DNA from: Lepraria neglecta
Taxonomy: Eukaryota > Ascomycota > Lecanoromycetes > Lecanorales > Stereocaulaceae
NCBI GenBank assembly: GCA_033220425.1
Contig: CM065646.1
Span: 5,773,501 to 5,837,500, forward strand
Length of the DNA stretch: 64,000 nt
Direction: 5' to 3'
Within the stretch, counting starts at the first letter, position 1. The number at the start of each line of letters is the position of its first letter. A program made the translations under genes and the position numbers. Of this stretch, positions 1 through 11,275 are shown one piece after another. Below the pieces are notes generated by a model. It had not been told where the DNA came from. It was given only the letters and a program-made list of their open reading frames with translations, and ran no database searches.

Positions 1-783
1 GCTGCACTATACCATCCAGACAAAATCTCCACCGAAGACGCAGTCGCACACTCAGCAGCAGAAGCCTATTTCGTGAACCTCAAGAGCGCACAAGACACTC
101 TCTCGGATCCTGTCAAACGCTTCGCATATGAACGCTTCGGCCCCGATGTATTGAAATGGCAGCACTGTAAAACGATCCGCGATTACTTGGTCACAGGCGT
201 ACAAACTTCCTCTCTTCCTCTCTACGCAGGCTCGGGATTTTTCTTGGGAATTTTGAGCTTCACGAGTTACTTGCAATGGGGACGGTTCTGGCGATATCTG
301 GCCCTGGCTTCTCTCTTCATACTCGAATACCATACCATCACTCGACCCTACTACCCTCCGATCCTCACCAAAGTTTTCAACCCGTTCCTTAGGACATTCA
401 CTGGGCATGCGCCTCTCGTACCTTTTCAACTTGTTGTCCTCGCCCGGAAAGCTACATTCACTCTCTTTATCGCGTTCTCTCAGCTTGGAGGTCTTTTCCC
501 TCAACCACCGCCTACATCGACTACAACCAGCACTCCACACGACCTACAGCAATTAGCGAGACTAGAGGGTATTGCAAAAACGACCGAAGTAGAAGCAAGC
601 AGGTTGATAGCGCTGGATATGGCGCCATTCTCTGGCGACGGAGGAGGGCAGAAGGAACTTAGAGGACGGGTGAAAGAGTGGTTGGTCAACAATACTATCC
701 GGAATGATCCAGAAGTCAGAGACGCGATGGGCCGAGCAATGGGAAAGAGAAGGCTTGGGACGCCGGCAGGTGCGAGGCAATGA
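1..783 (+). CDS. J-domain (DnaJ/Hsp40) membrane protein, 5' truncated
   Basis: The reading frame is already open at base 1, so the N-terminus lies outside the window. The first residues visible contain the J-domain signature His-Pro-Asp followed by Lys (residues 5-8 of the fragment), then the helix that normally closes the J domain (residues about 22-45, with an SDPVKRFAYERFG segment). Hydrophobic stretches at about residues 72-110 and 135-165 suggest membrane insertion, as in ER or inner-membrane J proteins. The C-terminal part after about residue 170 is soluble and ends with a basic tail. J domains stimulate ATP hydrolysis by Hsp70 partners; that role is family knowledge, and the compartment is inference. 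The frame ends at TGA at 781-783. No intron is seen in this fragment. Confidence 0.85.
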   Translation, partial: AALYHPDKISTEDAVAHSAAEAYFVNLKSAQDTLSDPVKRFAYERFGPDVLKWQHCKTIRDYLVTGVQTSSLPLYAGSGFFLGILSFTSYLQWGRFWRYLALASLFILEYHTITRPYYPPILTKVFNPFLRTFTGHAPLVPFQLVVLARKATFTLFIAFSQLGGLFPQPPPTSTTTSTPHDLQQLARLEGIAKTTEVEASRLIALDMAPFSGDGGGQKELRGRVKEWLVNNTIRNDPEVRDAMGRAMGKRRLGTPAGARQ

Positions 784-1395
784 TCGACTGACTGCATAGC
801 ATTTATGTACGGTTACATTTGCGGGCGCAAAATGGGGATATGCAGCGTCTTAAAGACTAACCATCTAGTTGGATCAAGGATTGTCGTGTCTGAATAGACT
901 AGGTACTAAATGTGTCAAGATAGAAAGTACTAGACTTGTAATCATGAGCTGGACATGTGACTTTCATTCCAAGCAAGTGAACAAAGTATCGCTCGTCGTC
1001 CTGTTCAGACGACAAGGTTCTCTCTATGAATATTTGCCCTGATTTCAGCTCTCCACCACAGCTTTGTTGCAGAACATCAATTCCTCGCTTTAACCAAATC
1101 ACCAGAATCCAACTCCTCGCTCTGGTGAAGCGCCAAAATCTCAGCTCCATACCCCTGACGAGTACCATGCTTTCAGCTCTGCCCCTGAGTCTCATTGCGA
1201 AGTGCCCACTCCATACTCCTCGACCCAACAGAGATCTCATCCGCTTGTTGATTTCAAATACCGCTGTTCCAGCTCCTCAGCCATGCCTCCTTGCAATTTC
1301 TGACTCCTTATCCCACCCGACAGCCAGAATCCGCCAGGTTCTGGAGCAGCGCAGCACAAGCCATTGCTTCTGCTTCTCTCGAAACGTGTCATAAT
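784..1395. other. intergenic stretch, no supported gene
   Basis: About 610 bases between the convergent ends of the J-domain gene and the HET relic. Open frames on both strands here have no recognisable domain or start context. It presumably holds the two 3' untranslated regions. Confidence 0.6.
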
Positions 1396-3261
1396 TCATA
1401 TCAAGAAAACATCATGAACGCCATTCTCAGGCTTGTTCCCTTCGCTGCATGTATCATCAGCATCGAGGTGTGCAACGCCTTCTCCGTCCATCAGACCATG
1501 CACATAGCTAGCACCGACTAGCTCAAACGTGCAGCGCCGTTCTGCAGCGTCTATAGGCCGTAGGACGTAAGGATAGTTTCCTCCTGCTAGGACGTAGATG
1601 TAGTCGCCTACTTCCAGCTCTGGCGGATCGACGCCTAAGAAGCCTTTCTCTGTGGCAAAGAGGCGACGACCGGTGCAAGCGTTGATTATCGCATGATTGA
1701 AGTCTATTGCAGTTTGATCTTTCCCAAATAATCTTGTTGGGGTTTTCGTCTCTTTCGTCCATGCGTGGTAAGCTCCTACATCTTCTGGATTGCATCTTCG
1801 CCATCTGTCATCTGGCGAATAGTAGATATCATTTGTGAGTATCCTCCAGAATAGATCTTCTTCCGTGATGTCGTACGAAGAACGTGTCATACAGAAATTC
1901 TGCCACGCCTGTAAACGTTCAAGTAGCTCTTCTCTGCTTATTAGCAGTCTTTTGAGGTACAAAATGTCCACACTCTTGTCCGCAACACGATCAACATACA
2001 ATCCGCTACATTGAGCCGTCAAATCGTTGACTACCTTAAACACTAGAGGGCGCTTTCCACAAGCAGAGAATAGTTCAGCCTGCGCAAGACGATTGACAGT
2101 GGCACTCCAGGTGGCTTCCTCGGACACCTCTTGCGCCGGCTTGCTCAAACTGGGGACCCAGCTTGGTCTGGGACGATGACCTCTTCAATCGTTTACAAGA
2201 CCAGCCAAACTGAAAGGCAACTGTGATCCTGCACTTAGGATGATCTCAATTGTACTGTCTATGAACGCCTTGAGCAGCGAGTCACTGTAATTAGGTTTGA
2301 TCTTACTAGCAATCTCATCATTAGCCAAGCCCAGGAAGCCATACACGGCATCACGAGGATCAGAAGACGTGTAGTATCGTTCCAGTGCAAGGATCGTCAC
2401 AAAGTCGCCTATTCTTGTTGTGGTTGGCTCTTTAAAATTCTGCTTTAGGATTCTGATACGGTTCAAGCCATCAAGGCTATTCATGAGCTTCTCATATTCG
2501 GATCCAAATTCGGATGTGTTCCACCCCACCAGAGCGCTATCGGCATGCTCTGGGACTCCAAAGATGCTTCCCTGGCTCAGCGAGCTGCGTCCACAGTACA
2601 AAAAAGCCTCTCGAGCAAGCGTAAATCCCTGCTGGACCCAGACCCGCTTCCACCATTGCCAATAGATCTATTACATGCTCCAAATGCTGTCCATCCAATG
2701 GCTTTCCACAGATCCTGACATCTTTGAATGGCGTCCCGCGGCCCAGTTCCTCAAGGACTTCTACGGCTTCATCGCTTCCCTTGGCAGCTTCTCCAAGCCA
2801 GACTTGCACAAGCGTCGCGTTGCGATATGTGTCTCATGAGCAAGACCGATGGAAGATTGGTCGATACAGATTGCATCGATCCATATGACCTTTTCTACAG
2901 AAGCATCTCTCAGATATCGTAGAGCGGCCTCCAGGTTGACGGTCACAGGCCATTGGATGCCTTGCAGTGAAATTGGCTTGGTGATATCAGGGTCGCCTCA
3001 GGTGTAGGAAAGCGCTTCATATTGGGGATCGTCGTCGAGAGAAACTATCTCGAGAAAACAAACCGCTTGGGCGCCAAGTCACTTTTGTGGAGCCAGTCGT
3101 GCAAGACGACTTTCCCGCTTAGCTGGATCGAGGGGTGCCCATATGTGATCCTTTTCGTGGGGTAACAACGCTGTAGGAGCGAGTTTGAATCTTCTTTTCA
3201 AGGAAGCTTGAAGCTCATGTAACGACATGATACTATGTCTCAGACCACACACATGACTCAA
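1396..3261 (-). pseudogene. heterokaryon-incompatibility (HET) domain gene, broken
   Basis: Conserved HET-domain pieces occur in order on the minus strand: a YEALSYT block near 3005, VIWIDAICIDQSS near 2890, a VQVWLGEA block near 2800, WWKRVWVQQ near 2665, RDAVYGFLGLA near 2360 and the C-terminal YVHGLMDGE near 1480. They are in different frames. An in-frame TGA at 3081-3079 precedes the domain. A second TGA at 3000-2998 replaces the Trp of the canonical SYTWGDP motif. Further frame changes are needed near 2840, where about ten residues also appear lost, near 2670, and near 2170. The last could be read as a GT-AG interval of only about 29 nt, too short for an intron. HET proteins trigger vegetative incompatibility cell death after fusion of unlike hyphae. 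This copy looks inactive. The start is uncertain because the N-terminus is poorly conserved. Confidence 0.88.
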
Positions 3262-3509
3262 GACTGATAGTAATGCTTGTTCTTTGCGCTCGCTGAATCC
3301 ATCTGGTGTCAGGTCCTTGGGAGGTAGTGATGTGTCAAGTTTGTTTTTAAGGGAAAGAACCCCGCTATTGATCGCGTTGGCTAGGTGAGGTAAGGCTACA
3401 ACACATCTTACAGCGCTAAAGGCTGCTATCTATAAGTACTAGGAACAGGCACTCAAAATAATGCAAGTCTCGAACGTCTCTATAGATATCGAACTTCGAC
3501 CCACCTCCT
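3262..3509. other. intergenic, upstream of HET relic and downstream of GNAT gene
   Basis: A 250-base AT-leaning spacer. No gene or structure is recognised. Confidence 0.5.
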
Positions 3510-4251
3510 CTATTTAGGTACTTCTCTCATCATGCAAGTAGTCATCTGCACATGGCTTTCAAACCCATACTTTTTCAGGTCAAATGCCATCTCATCAACA
3601 TCTCTCCAGCCAAACTTGAGATATAGAGGATGTCCTTGTGGCGTAGCTTCTAAGAAAGCCTTCCTGCCCTCTGCATTAACTTTCTCGAGGCCCGCTTTCA
3701 GCAAGACGGAAGCGCAGCCTCTGCCTTGATACTCTGGTAGCGTGGCAATCGCCCTCAAGACTTCATTCTTCCGTCAATCATCTGTTGCTTTGTGATGCGT
3801 GGGAGGTGGTGGCGAAGCATCACGCACCGTAGTCCTCCTCGCTATTAACGTATTTGTTCCTCATTCTCTGCGTCTCTGCTTCGAAATCATGCATGAGTGT
3901 ACTATTCGTGCCCTCTGGCATTAATGCATCTTGATCCCCTTCCTCTTTCTTATTCTGCTCTTCCTTGGCTTTATCCTCTTCGGCTTTAGGTGGGTGCGGG
4001 CTTTCCCAGAGCGCAAAAGCCACAATTTTTCCCGTTCCATTGTCAACGCATTTGATGTACGAGCATGTAGGATTGTTGTAGAAAATGTTCTCAATGCCAC
4101 GCAATCGCCACTTATAAATGCCTTCTTCATTCTCTTGTGGGAAAATCCAGTAAGACATTGTGTGAGGGGAGTCCTTGAAAGCTGCTCGGGAGATGGCCGC
4201 GAGGCTCTTGAGGTCCGCAGCAGTAGCGGGGGAGACGGCGAACGGAGGCAT
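3510..4251 (-). CDS. GNAT-family N-acetyltransferase, one intron
   Basis: The ATG at 4251 opens a frame read to 3828. A 67-nt intron (3827-3761, GTGCGT at the donor, GATTGAC branch-like site, AAG acceptor) joins it to 3760-3510, giving 224 residues. The splice restores the acetyl-CoA binding motif of the GNAT fold: a beta strand (VLRAIATLPEYQ) followed by QGRGCA, then a helix and a PLYLKFGW segment typical of motif B. A Lys/Glu-rich insertion sits at about residues 82-105. GNAT enzymes move an acetyl group from acetyl-CoA to an amine; the substrate cannot be told from sequence. The gene looks intact, unlike its neighbours on both sides. Confidence 0.87.
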
Positions 4252-4545
4252 GATTGCGGTGTGTTGGGTTTGTGTGAGAGAAGGAGCAGGTGAGGCTTCG
4301 ATAGGAGCAATGGCATACTAGGCAATCAGCTTAACGACTCGGCCGAACATTTGTGCCGATTGATCATGGTGTTCTGGATTTCACAAAGCGACCTTGTATC
4401 ATTGCGATGAATCTAGCAACAACTATACATTAGAACACCAATCTGAGGATCGAAAGCGTATTTGTACAGTATGATCGGTTGTGAGAGACGCTGAAGAGTG
4501 CGTCTTGATACTATTGATTATAGGGTTTCGAAAGGCAAACCCTTA

Positions 4546-4729
4546 GAAGGGTTCACCCCCCTGAGTTGTCAGTTGGGGCCTAAAGCCGCTCCTCCGGGGA
4601 CGCGAATTGAGCCCCGAGACGGACTAAATCCGAAGTCTCCGGGGGGCACTTGCTATCCCTTAGACGACCAGCTTTAGGCCCAGTTCAAGGGCTACCCGGG
4701 CGGGTGACAACTCCGGGGGTGAACCCTTC
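4546..4729. mobile_element. Stowaway-like MITE (184 bp) with TA target duplication
   Basis: The two ends are inverted repeats of about 25 bp: GAAGGGTTCACCCCC at 4546 continuing to TTGTCA, and its reverse complement ending at 4729. Each end is directly flanked by TA (4544-4545 and 4730-4731), the duplication made by Tc1/mariner-type transposases. An inner inverted repeat (GGGCCTAAAGC near 4575 and GCTTTAGGCCC near 4671) lets the whole element fold back. It is GC-rich compared with its surroundings and encodes no protein. Confidence 0.8.
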
Positions 4730-4811
4730 TAGCGGGTTTTGAAACGAAGCTAACATAATTTTCTACCCCTGCGAGCCCTTCACTCCAAGCCCTACAACAG
4801 CATTATCTTCA

Positions 4812-6391
4812 TCAGGATACTTTTCCTTCCGCCATACGAGATTCATAAAACGCATTCCACTCAGCCAACAATTATTCGGCTTCCTGGACATCCGTTTGCG
4901 AACCCGTACCATACAAGGCAAAGCGAAACATCTCCCTAGCTAGTCGGAACTCTTCCTGGTACGCAAAATACAAAAAGTCAAACCCGACAGTCTCTTCAAA
5001 TATGCGTTTGAGCTCTTGTTGTTCAGGAGTCGGCGGTATATCTTCCGCATGTCTTTCGTCCTCGTCTTCTTCAGAATTCCACGCCCAGATCCACATAGGC
5101 GGTGCACATCCAACGAACCTAGGAGCGAATGTAGTACTATCCCAATCCAGGATGCCTGTGATCTCCAAATCATCAGGGTTGTCCTTGTCAAAGTCCGCCA
5201 TGATATTGCGAGGAGCCGTGTTGAAATCTAGATGATATAAATAGGTTTCATAACCTAAGCCGCTCATCTGATCCGTGGCCTTCGCCAGGCGGTCATGATG
5301 ATCTCGAAAGGCTATGAGGAAGGGATCGCTCAGCAACTCGAGCGCTCTCCATCGGCCAAACTGTGCACACATGAAATAATATGCGCCCTGTTCGATTGGC
5401 TTTGCCGCAGGTGGTTCCCAATCGGGATCAAATGGACGGACTTGAAGGAACTCCCGATCCCTATATAAGTCCGTTTCAGACTGACGGCCAAAGATCGTCT
5501 CTAGCTCGAAAGGCCGGACAATAAACTTTTGGATACCGTCGTCGACGCTGGCAGCTTCTATACGGCCCGGATAAGGGTGTCTCACGGATTGGAGCTCGAG
5601 CAGAAGCTCTGCGAACTCTTTAGTCATCGTACACTTCTGGCCATGGCTCAAGTTGGGATACCACATGGGTTTCGAATCAGTCTGAAGGTCGCATCCTGAT
5701 ATTCGGCTTTGGATAGCATACCGCTGCTTCAACGGATTATTGCTTGTAAAATCGACAAATTTGACCTCAGGTACTGGTATAGAGGTGTGCTGGCGAACAA
5801 AACGCAGCACGGCAACTTCAAGTTCATGCTGAGAGTCGGCGAAGCGTGGGACTCTAAGGATAAGTTTGGCTGGATCTTTATTCTCTGATTGCGGGACTGT
5901 TATTCCAATAACTCGGTTATAGCCTCCACCGCGCAGACGTTCAATGACGAAATCCCTTGGTGGTGGCGGAAGAAGCTTTGCCCTCGAGCGAGTGCTCTTG
6001 CTTCGATTTAACACGCCGGCAATTCGATTGCGAGGCCCACCCAAAAGACGTTCTGTACGGGATCGGGAGAGGCTTGGGCCTGATGAGGGGGTGGGCGGCC
6101 ACAAGAGGCTGCGCAGTTCTTTGACTTGAAGGCTGAATTGGTCGAAAGGCGTGTGGCTGTACTCCTCCGTCGAGGTACGAGAGGGAATAGTACAGCCAGA
6201 GCAATTGATCTCGTCTCGCTGTCCACAATATCTGCTTCGAGTGAATCACCATTTGACTGGCTAAGAGGCCTTTCCGGGGCATCTACGAATTGAGGTGATG
6301 GAGTCACCGATCCCGCTGAGTGCACACTCAGTGTACTTAGGCCATCCGTTGCATACGCAGTCATGCTTCCTTCCATGTCGTCTGAATCCAT
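4812..6391 (-). pseudogene. APH-family phosphotransferase-like gene, array copy 1 (damaged)
   Basis: The kinase-like fold of the aminoglycoside-phosphotransferase/choline-kinase family is clear: glycine-rich GGGYNRV, a P.PVPEV loop, the catalytic HLDFNTAPRN motif and the metal-binding GILDWD motif. The domain reads without a stop from about 6250 to a TAA at 4874-4872. A Ser-rich N-terminus starting at the ATG at 6391 is in another frame; the shift falls near 6200 and no consensus intron explains it. No in-frame ATG lies before the domain. After the TAA, about 20 more codons (LLAEWNAFYES...) continue to a TGA at 4812 and look like the normal tail. It is the best preserved of three minus-strand copies. 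Family members phosphorylate small molecules or have unknown substrates. It may be partly functional if the frame change is spliced. Confidence 0.75.
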
Positions 6392-7867
6392 GGCTCAGGA
6401 TTTTCGGAAAAGACCGAAAGTGTCCAGCTGACCAAGCCGAACCTTGCTAATCAACTATAGGAAATCAAAAACCCAATACAATTGGAGAGGGATGGTAAAG
6501 GCAACAACAATGAAAATACTGGTGTAGTAAGGAGCAAAAGCAGAGATTCTGAACCGTTTTCGTCTCTGCAGGTTGCCTGCGTCAAAGAAAATGAATGATC
6601 CGAAATGGAAGAAAGAGAGGTACAACTTGGTAAGTGAGTGCAAGGTTCTACATCAAATAGACGACTGATGTACGTTTTCGGTTATGGAAGGTGCGAGTTC
6701 AAGCAGAGGAAAATTCTTCAAGCGAATCTGAGGCCACGTCCAGAAGTTTCGGGCGAGATACTCCAAAAATCCAACACAGGGAGGATGAAGAACTCAGACT
6801 CTTGCGGTCGAACTTGGATTTATTCTCGTTGGAGTACATTTAAGGATGCCGTTCGGACTGGCAGAACATTTCCGATTTCCCTTACTGCGGAGCAACCAAA
6901 TCAAGGCATATCTACCTCACTAACTTATTTGTTCCGGATCTTTTCGTTTGCTCGCAAACACAGGCTCCGGAAATCCTCCCCACTCCATCACTTCCTCTGT
7001 ACTCTTCCGACATTGCTCATGCTAGAGATCACATTAGCAATGTATTTCGTATTTCTTACGCTCATAGGGGCAGGCTTACATCCGTCCTGAATGTGCACTG
7101 CGCACAAGGTTCAGTTTTGAGATGCTTCCATCCGCTGCCACAGGTCTTGCATAAGATTGGGTGATTGGTGCAGTATCCGTGTTGCTCTTCATCTGCGCAG
7201 TTGCTTTTGAGTGATGGGTCCTTGTTTTTTTGGTGCTTGTGGCGGCATTGCGGCGATTTTTGGCTTTTGAGCTGATTACTGTAAGCTGTCGCTGTGAAGA
7301 TCTGTTGCAGCGGAAAGGGTAGTGGTTCTTCAAGGTGTTAGAGGACTCCGAGCCGGAACAGATTCCCTAAAGCCACACTGAGTCAGTGAGATTTCCTTTG
7401 TTTCCGAAAGCATCTACACTCGGAGGGGAATCCCTTGGTGTTCTCATGCACTAGACCTTATCCTTCGTATTGCGAAGCAAATACCATAAGAATTTTCAAT
7501 GCTTTCGCCAGTCCTAACTTTCCTGGATGCAACGGCGCTACTGTTAATGTGGTATATACTGTTCTAACATACAATTGCTGTTCGATCAGCCGATTTGAAC
7601 AAGATCATACCAAAGTGAGGTCACCTGGCAAAGCTGGACTGGACGAAAACTAGTATAGCCCCACAGTGTAAAAGGTCCAGGACCAACGGAGACAGCGGTC
7701 CAATCCAACAAGACTATTCTGACAATATATACGCGTTACATCCTGATCCCGTGCATTCGCCAAACAGATTCCCAAGAATCAACCAAGCATGACAGATCTG
7801 ACTCCTTATAATCAAGCAAATGCCTTCGAAAAATCCAAGAACAGAGCAAGTCTCGACTTATGCAGAT
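6392..7867. other. intergenic stretch between array members, no supported gene
   Basis: About 1.5 kb separating APH copy 1 from the small Cys gene. Open frames here (for example 6638-7090 on the plus strand) show no domain, no codon pattern and no splice support. It probably holds the APH copy 1 promoter and the 3' end of the next gene. Confidence 0.5.
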
Positions 7868-8225
7868 CTACCCTTTCCCTCCCCTCTTACCGCCCTTGTT
7901 ATCGAGTCGATTCTGAACTTTAGCTTCGATCTCTTTCCTATGCGCGTCAAGTGCTGGCGCTTCAGCCCTCTATCGAGGACTTCTTAGTAGAGATCAGACT
8001 CCAAAAGCTGCAAAGACCAACCTCTCTTCGCTTTTTGCACTGCTCACACGGTTTGTGCTTCAGGTGAGCCCAATTATCTTTCACGCATTCTGGATGTGTA
8101 CATTAGACTTGATGTGTCACACAATGTCCGTTACGTTTCTTGCAGGGACCTATCCGGGCATAATGCCTGATTTTTGGACCTGGACAACGGTGGGCTGTCC
8201 CCACCGTTGCTGCGGTATGTTGCAT
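7868..8225 (-). pseudogene. small Cys/His protein with intron, array copy B (in-frame TAA)
   Basis: ATG at 8225 reads 68 codons to 8022, and a 52-nt intron (8021-7970, GTTGGT donor, TACTAAG branch site, GATAG acceptor) leads to a 34-codon exon ending in TAG at 7868. The product would have pairs of Cys and His (a CPGP start, GPCKKRNGHCVTHQ, THPEC, KPCEQCKKRRE) like a small zinc-binding protein, then a helix ending in a GGKRGGKG tail. Codon 41 is TAA (8105-8103), just after CVTHQV. The layout matches the gene at 11,276-11,606: Cys/His exon, intron after the CxxCK block, basic helical exon, Gly/Arg/Lys end. I do not recognise the family. Function is unknown. Confidence 0.6.
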
Positions 8226-8705
8226 CTTGTAGAGGGTTTGGCTGGAAGCGAATTGAAGGGCGCAAGGCTAACAAAAGTGGTCAATGGTGAGGAGCGTATT
8301 GAGAGAAGCAGGTTCGAGAGCCGTAACGACGTGACTGATCGTTGAGCATTGAGTACATGGCTGCCCTTTTGTGAAGTCGTCGTGCTGTCTGGCATAACAA
8401 AGGAGAAGGTGTCTTTGTCTCCTCATGCACTGTATCAGGAAACTATCCTCATCATACCCCGGAGAGCTGCTTTCGAGACGCCATGGCGTAAAAAGGTTTG
8501 ACTGCAACCACTGCCATTGATTATGTCGACAAGACAATCAAAGTGTCTCTTTCTGCCTTTGAGACTGCAAACAGACCCATATTGCACCGATAGCAGAATT
8601 CGAAATGAACGCGGTCTAAATTAAGGCTGTGAGAACTCTATGTCGACTCCGTCACAATGTTACCTCCCTGAGCTTCAGATCCTTCACCAGCCTGTGAGTG
8701 CGATG

Positions 8706-10125
8706 TTAAAGAGCTTTCTCGCTATTGGATACTGTATGATAGGCATAGCGACAAAATTCATCTCCAACAGTATCTTCGAATACTTGCTTGACTTCCTGCA
8801 ATTCAGCATCGGGTGGTTCGTCATCAGCTTTACTTTCGTCTTCTATGGTATCGATATCACCATAGCTCTCGTCTTGCCAAAGCCACCAAGGTGGTGCGCA
8901 AGAGACTTATCTTGGAGCGGAGCAAGCTCTATCCCAGTTTAGGATTCCAGTCACAGACAATGAATCGTCCGATGAAATTTCCACCGTGATGTTCCGGGCC
9001 GCAAGATCGCGATGGCTCAAGCAGTTCTTATTATGTCCTAGACGGTAGAGTCTGTCCATTGCAGATGCAGCATCGGTAAGTCGGTGCATGTGGTCCCTCC
9101 ACAGTATACTTGTTGGTTCAATACGTAGTTCCTTAGCCCTCCAGCGTCCAAGTTGGGCGGCGATAAACCATAGTGTGCTTTTCTCATAATCTTTCCGCAG
9201 GGAATCCTTGGTTGCGGCATCCAGTTTCTTTTGTTTCCATTCCATATCGTAAGGGGATCTGATGTCAAATGGTTCGACAGTAAAGCTCTGAACGCCGTCA
9301 TCATCGGTAGAAGATTCTATGATCCTAGGATGAGGGTGGCTGAGCTTTTGCATCTCCAGGATGATTTGGCCGATCTCTTTGGCGGCAGTGCACCACCCTT
9401 CATGGCTCAAGCCGCTCCGAGCTGCGGTAGAAAGGGGCATCCCTGGAATTCTGCTTTGGATAACATCTGGGCTCTTGAGAGGATTTTTGACCGTATAGTC
9501 GAATGCTTTTACTTCTGGCACGGGGATTTTGGAATGCTGACGGAGATATTGCAGAATAGCAACGTCGCGCTCTAGGCTGGCGTCCCAGATAATACGTGGC
9601 ATCCTGAGCACAAGTCGAACAGGATCCTCGCCATCAGCACTAATGATTGTAATGCCGGTTACTCTATTGTAAGTGCCTCCCGACATACGCTCTATCAGAA
9701 ACTCTTTGGGAGGGCACCTTGCCGCTCGATAGCGACTCAACTTCCTGGAGCTTAAAACGCCCAGGATTCGACTGTTGGAGCCACCTTGGGGTTCCTTGGG
9801 AGATTCGGGCCACAATATGTGGCACAGTTCTTTTACCTGTAGCTTGAATTCTTCGAATGGTGTCTGGTCATGAGCAATAATAGATGTTTCAGATTTCGCG
9901 CGGAAAAAGGAGCTCCTAGATGTAGATGATGACGTTTTCTGGGCATCTGGAACGTGCGTCGAATTGTTTGTCGTGTTGTCCTCCAGATTCTCGTCTTCTA
10001 TAGTACCGTTTGGTGAGGCTGATGCTATGTCTGGGTTGCTGGGAGATGGTTTTTGTTCGTCTGTAGATTGAGGTAATGCGTTGACCGGGTTTTTGGTAGA
10101 GATTGTCTTTATCTCTGAATCTCAT
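8706..10125 (-). pseudogene. APH-family phosphotransferase-like gene, array copy 2 (damaged)
   Basis: The domain reads openly from about 10,120 down to a TAA at 8909-8907. It contains FEEFKLQVKELC, GGTYNRV, IPVPEVKAFDY, HRDLAARN (the catalytic loop) and GILNWD, where the usual metal-binding Asp of GILDWD is Asn. The TAA sits where the sister copies have Phe, before the conserved GCAPP block. Reading on in the same frame gives SCAPPWWLW and a further 65 codons of family-like sequence to 8706. The start is also lost: the ATG at 10,125 is in another frame and the domain frame has a stop immediately upstream. The N-terminal region is Ser/Thr/Asn-rich as in the other copies. Confidence 0.82.
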
Positions 10126-10829
10126 GAGGTTGGAATGTTACTGTAGCTTTATCACAAAATTTTGACAATTTTCGGGGTGACTTCTAAAACAATCGGTCAA
10201 AACAAAGGTCTGTGTCTCGTTTCTGCGCGCGGCTGCAGGAGCCTGGAACAAAGAAGGAGGTAAGATAGTTGACAGGACAAAGAAGTCGTCGGTGTGGAAT
10301 TTACGCTTGCTGAGAAACCGCCAGCGCGGCTTCCAAAAAGGGAAGGAACTTCTAGTACCGACGGCTCTTCATTCCAAGCCCACTTCTTTTTCTATTGCTC
10401 TATCATGATTAGCGAGAAATTTACTTCTACGCCATAACGCGCATAGCTCGTCCTAGCATGCGTATGACAAAACAGACTGCAATTACACCGCAATTTTGGC
10501 ACTCTCGAAAATCCTCTGAACGATTGGGATCCACGTTTCCAACTCCTTGCCACCTATAAGAAGCATACCCCCCACTCAGGAAATCTGTATAACTCTGAGG
10601 ATCTGACTGGCCAAGTTCTTATCCTTGCGAGTGCTAGGTATTTGCTTGTCATCTTCAAATTTCGGCCTCAGCGTACCCCACAAAGGAAGTACATTGGAGT
10701 CAAAACACAAAGCCCGTGCCAAACAACATGTCCACCTGCAGGTTTCAGAGTCAGCATGACTCTTCGCAGAAGGCATAAGAACCAGAACAGAAGCCTTGGG
10801 AGTCAGAGATAGGGTACCAAACGCTATCT
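10126..10829. other. intergenic stretch, no supported gene
   Basis: About 700 bases upstream of APH copy 2. No domain, RNA gene or clear repeat was recognised. Confidence 0.45.
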
Positions 10830-11180
10830 AAGAGCTAGACATCCACCCAAAGACGATTCTTAGATATGGTATTCGGCGAATAAAGGGCTGTCTTGGAGTA
10901 GGATGAAGTGAACGAGAAGCTCCCCTGGAGTAGAGCCCGTGCTAGAAGACCATGTCATAAGCGCCGCGGATGGACAGATTGGGAGGTTTTATAAGTCAGG
11001 CAAAGGGCATCAAGTGCTTTTTGAGAGCGTACCTTTCCCCAAAAGACAAGTCTCAGGTGTGGGATCTGGCGAATCAAAGGAGTGCCTTGGAGCAGAATGT
11101 GGTAAAGGAGAAGCTCCCTGAGAGTCATCTGCGCGCCAAAAATCACGTCTCACACGGAGCGAATGGACAGATGGTAAGGC
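10830..11180. repeat. diverged tandem duplication, period about 192 bp
   Basis: Two neighbouring stretches match along most of their length. The first runs from about 10,830 to 10,990 and the second from about 11,022 to 11,180. Shared words include GGCGAAT then AAAGG, CTTGGAG followed by GAGAAGCTCC, and near the end GGATGGACAGAT / GAATGGACAGAT. The spacing is about 192 bases throughout. The copies differ by many substitutions, so the duplication is old. It lies between two array genes and no product is evident. Confidence 0.65.
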
Positions 11181-11275
11181 TCTGACCCCGAACCGAGTGT
11201 CAGAAAGCAGCTACTCAAAGCAAATGATCATCCACTTTCCCAGCGTAGATCCCCTCCCCCAGTGATTTTGCATGT

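Noticed and set aside
2155-2190. A 29-nt GT-AG interval in the HET relic that would restore the frame
   Set aside because: Too short to be spliced, and the gene has other stops and shifts.
6150-6260. A possible intron joining the N-terminus of APH copy 1 to its domain
   Set aside because: The only GT-AG pairs that restore the frame give intervals of about 30 nt without a branch site, shorter than any supported intron here, so a frameshift is more likely.
6638-7090. A 150-codon plus-strand frame in the spacer of the array
   Set aside because: No domain, no paralogue in the other spacers and no codon pattern; treated as chance.
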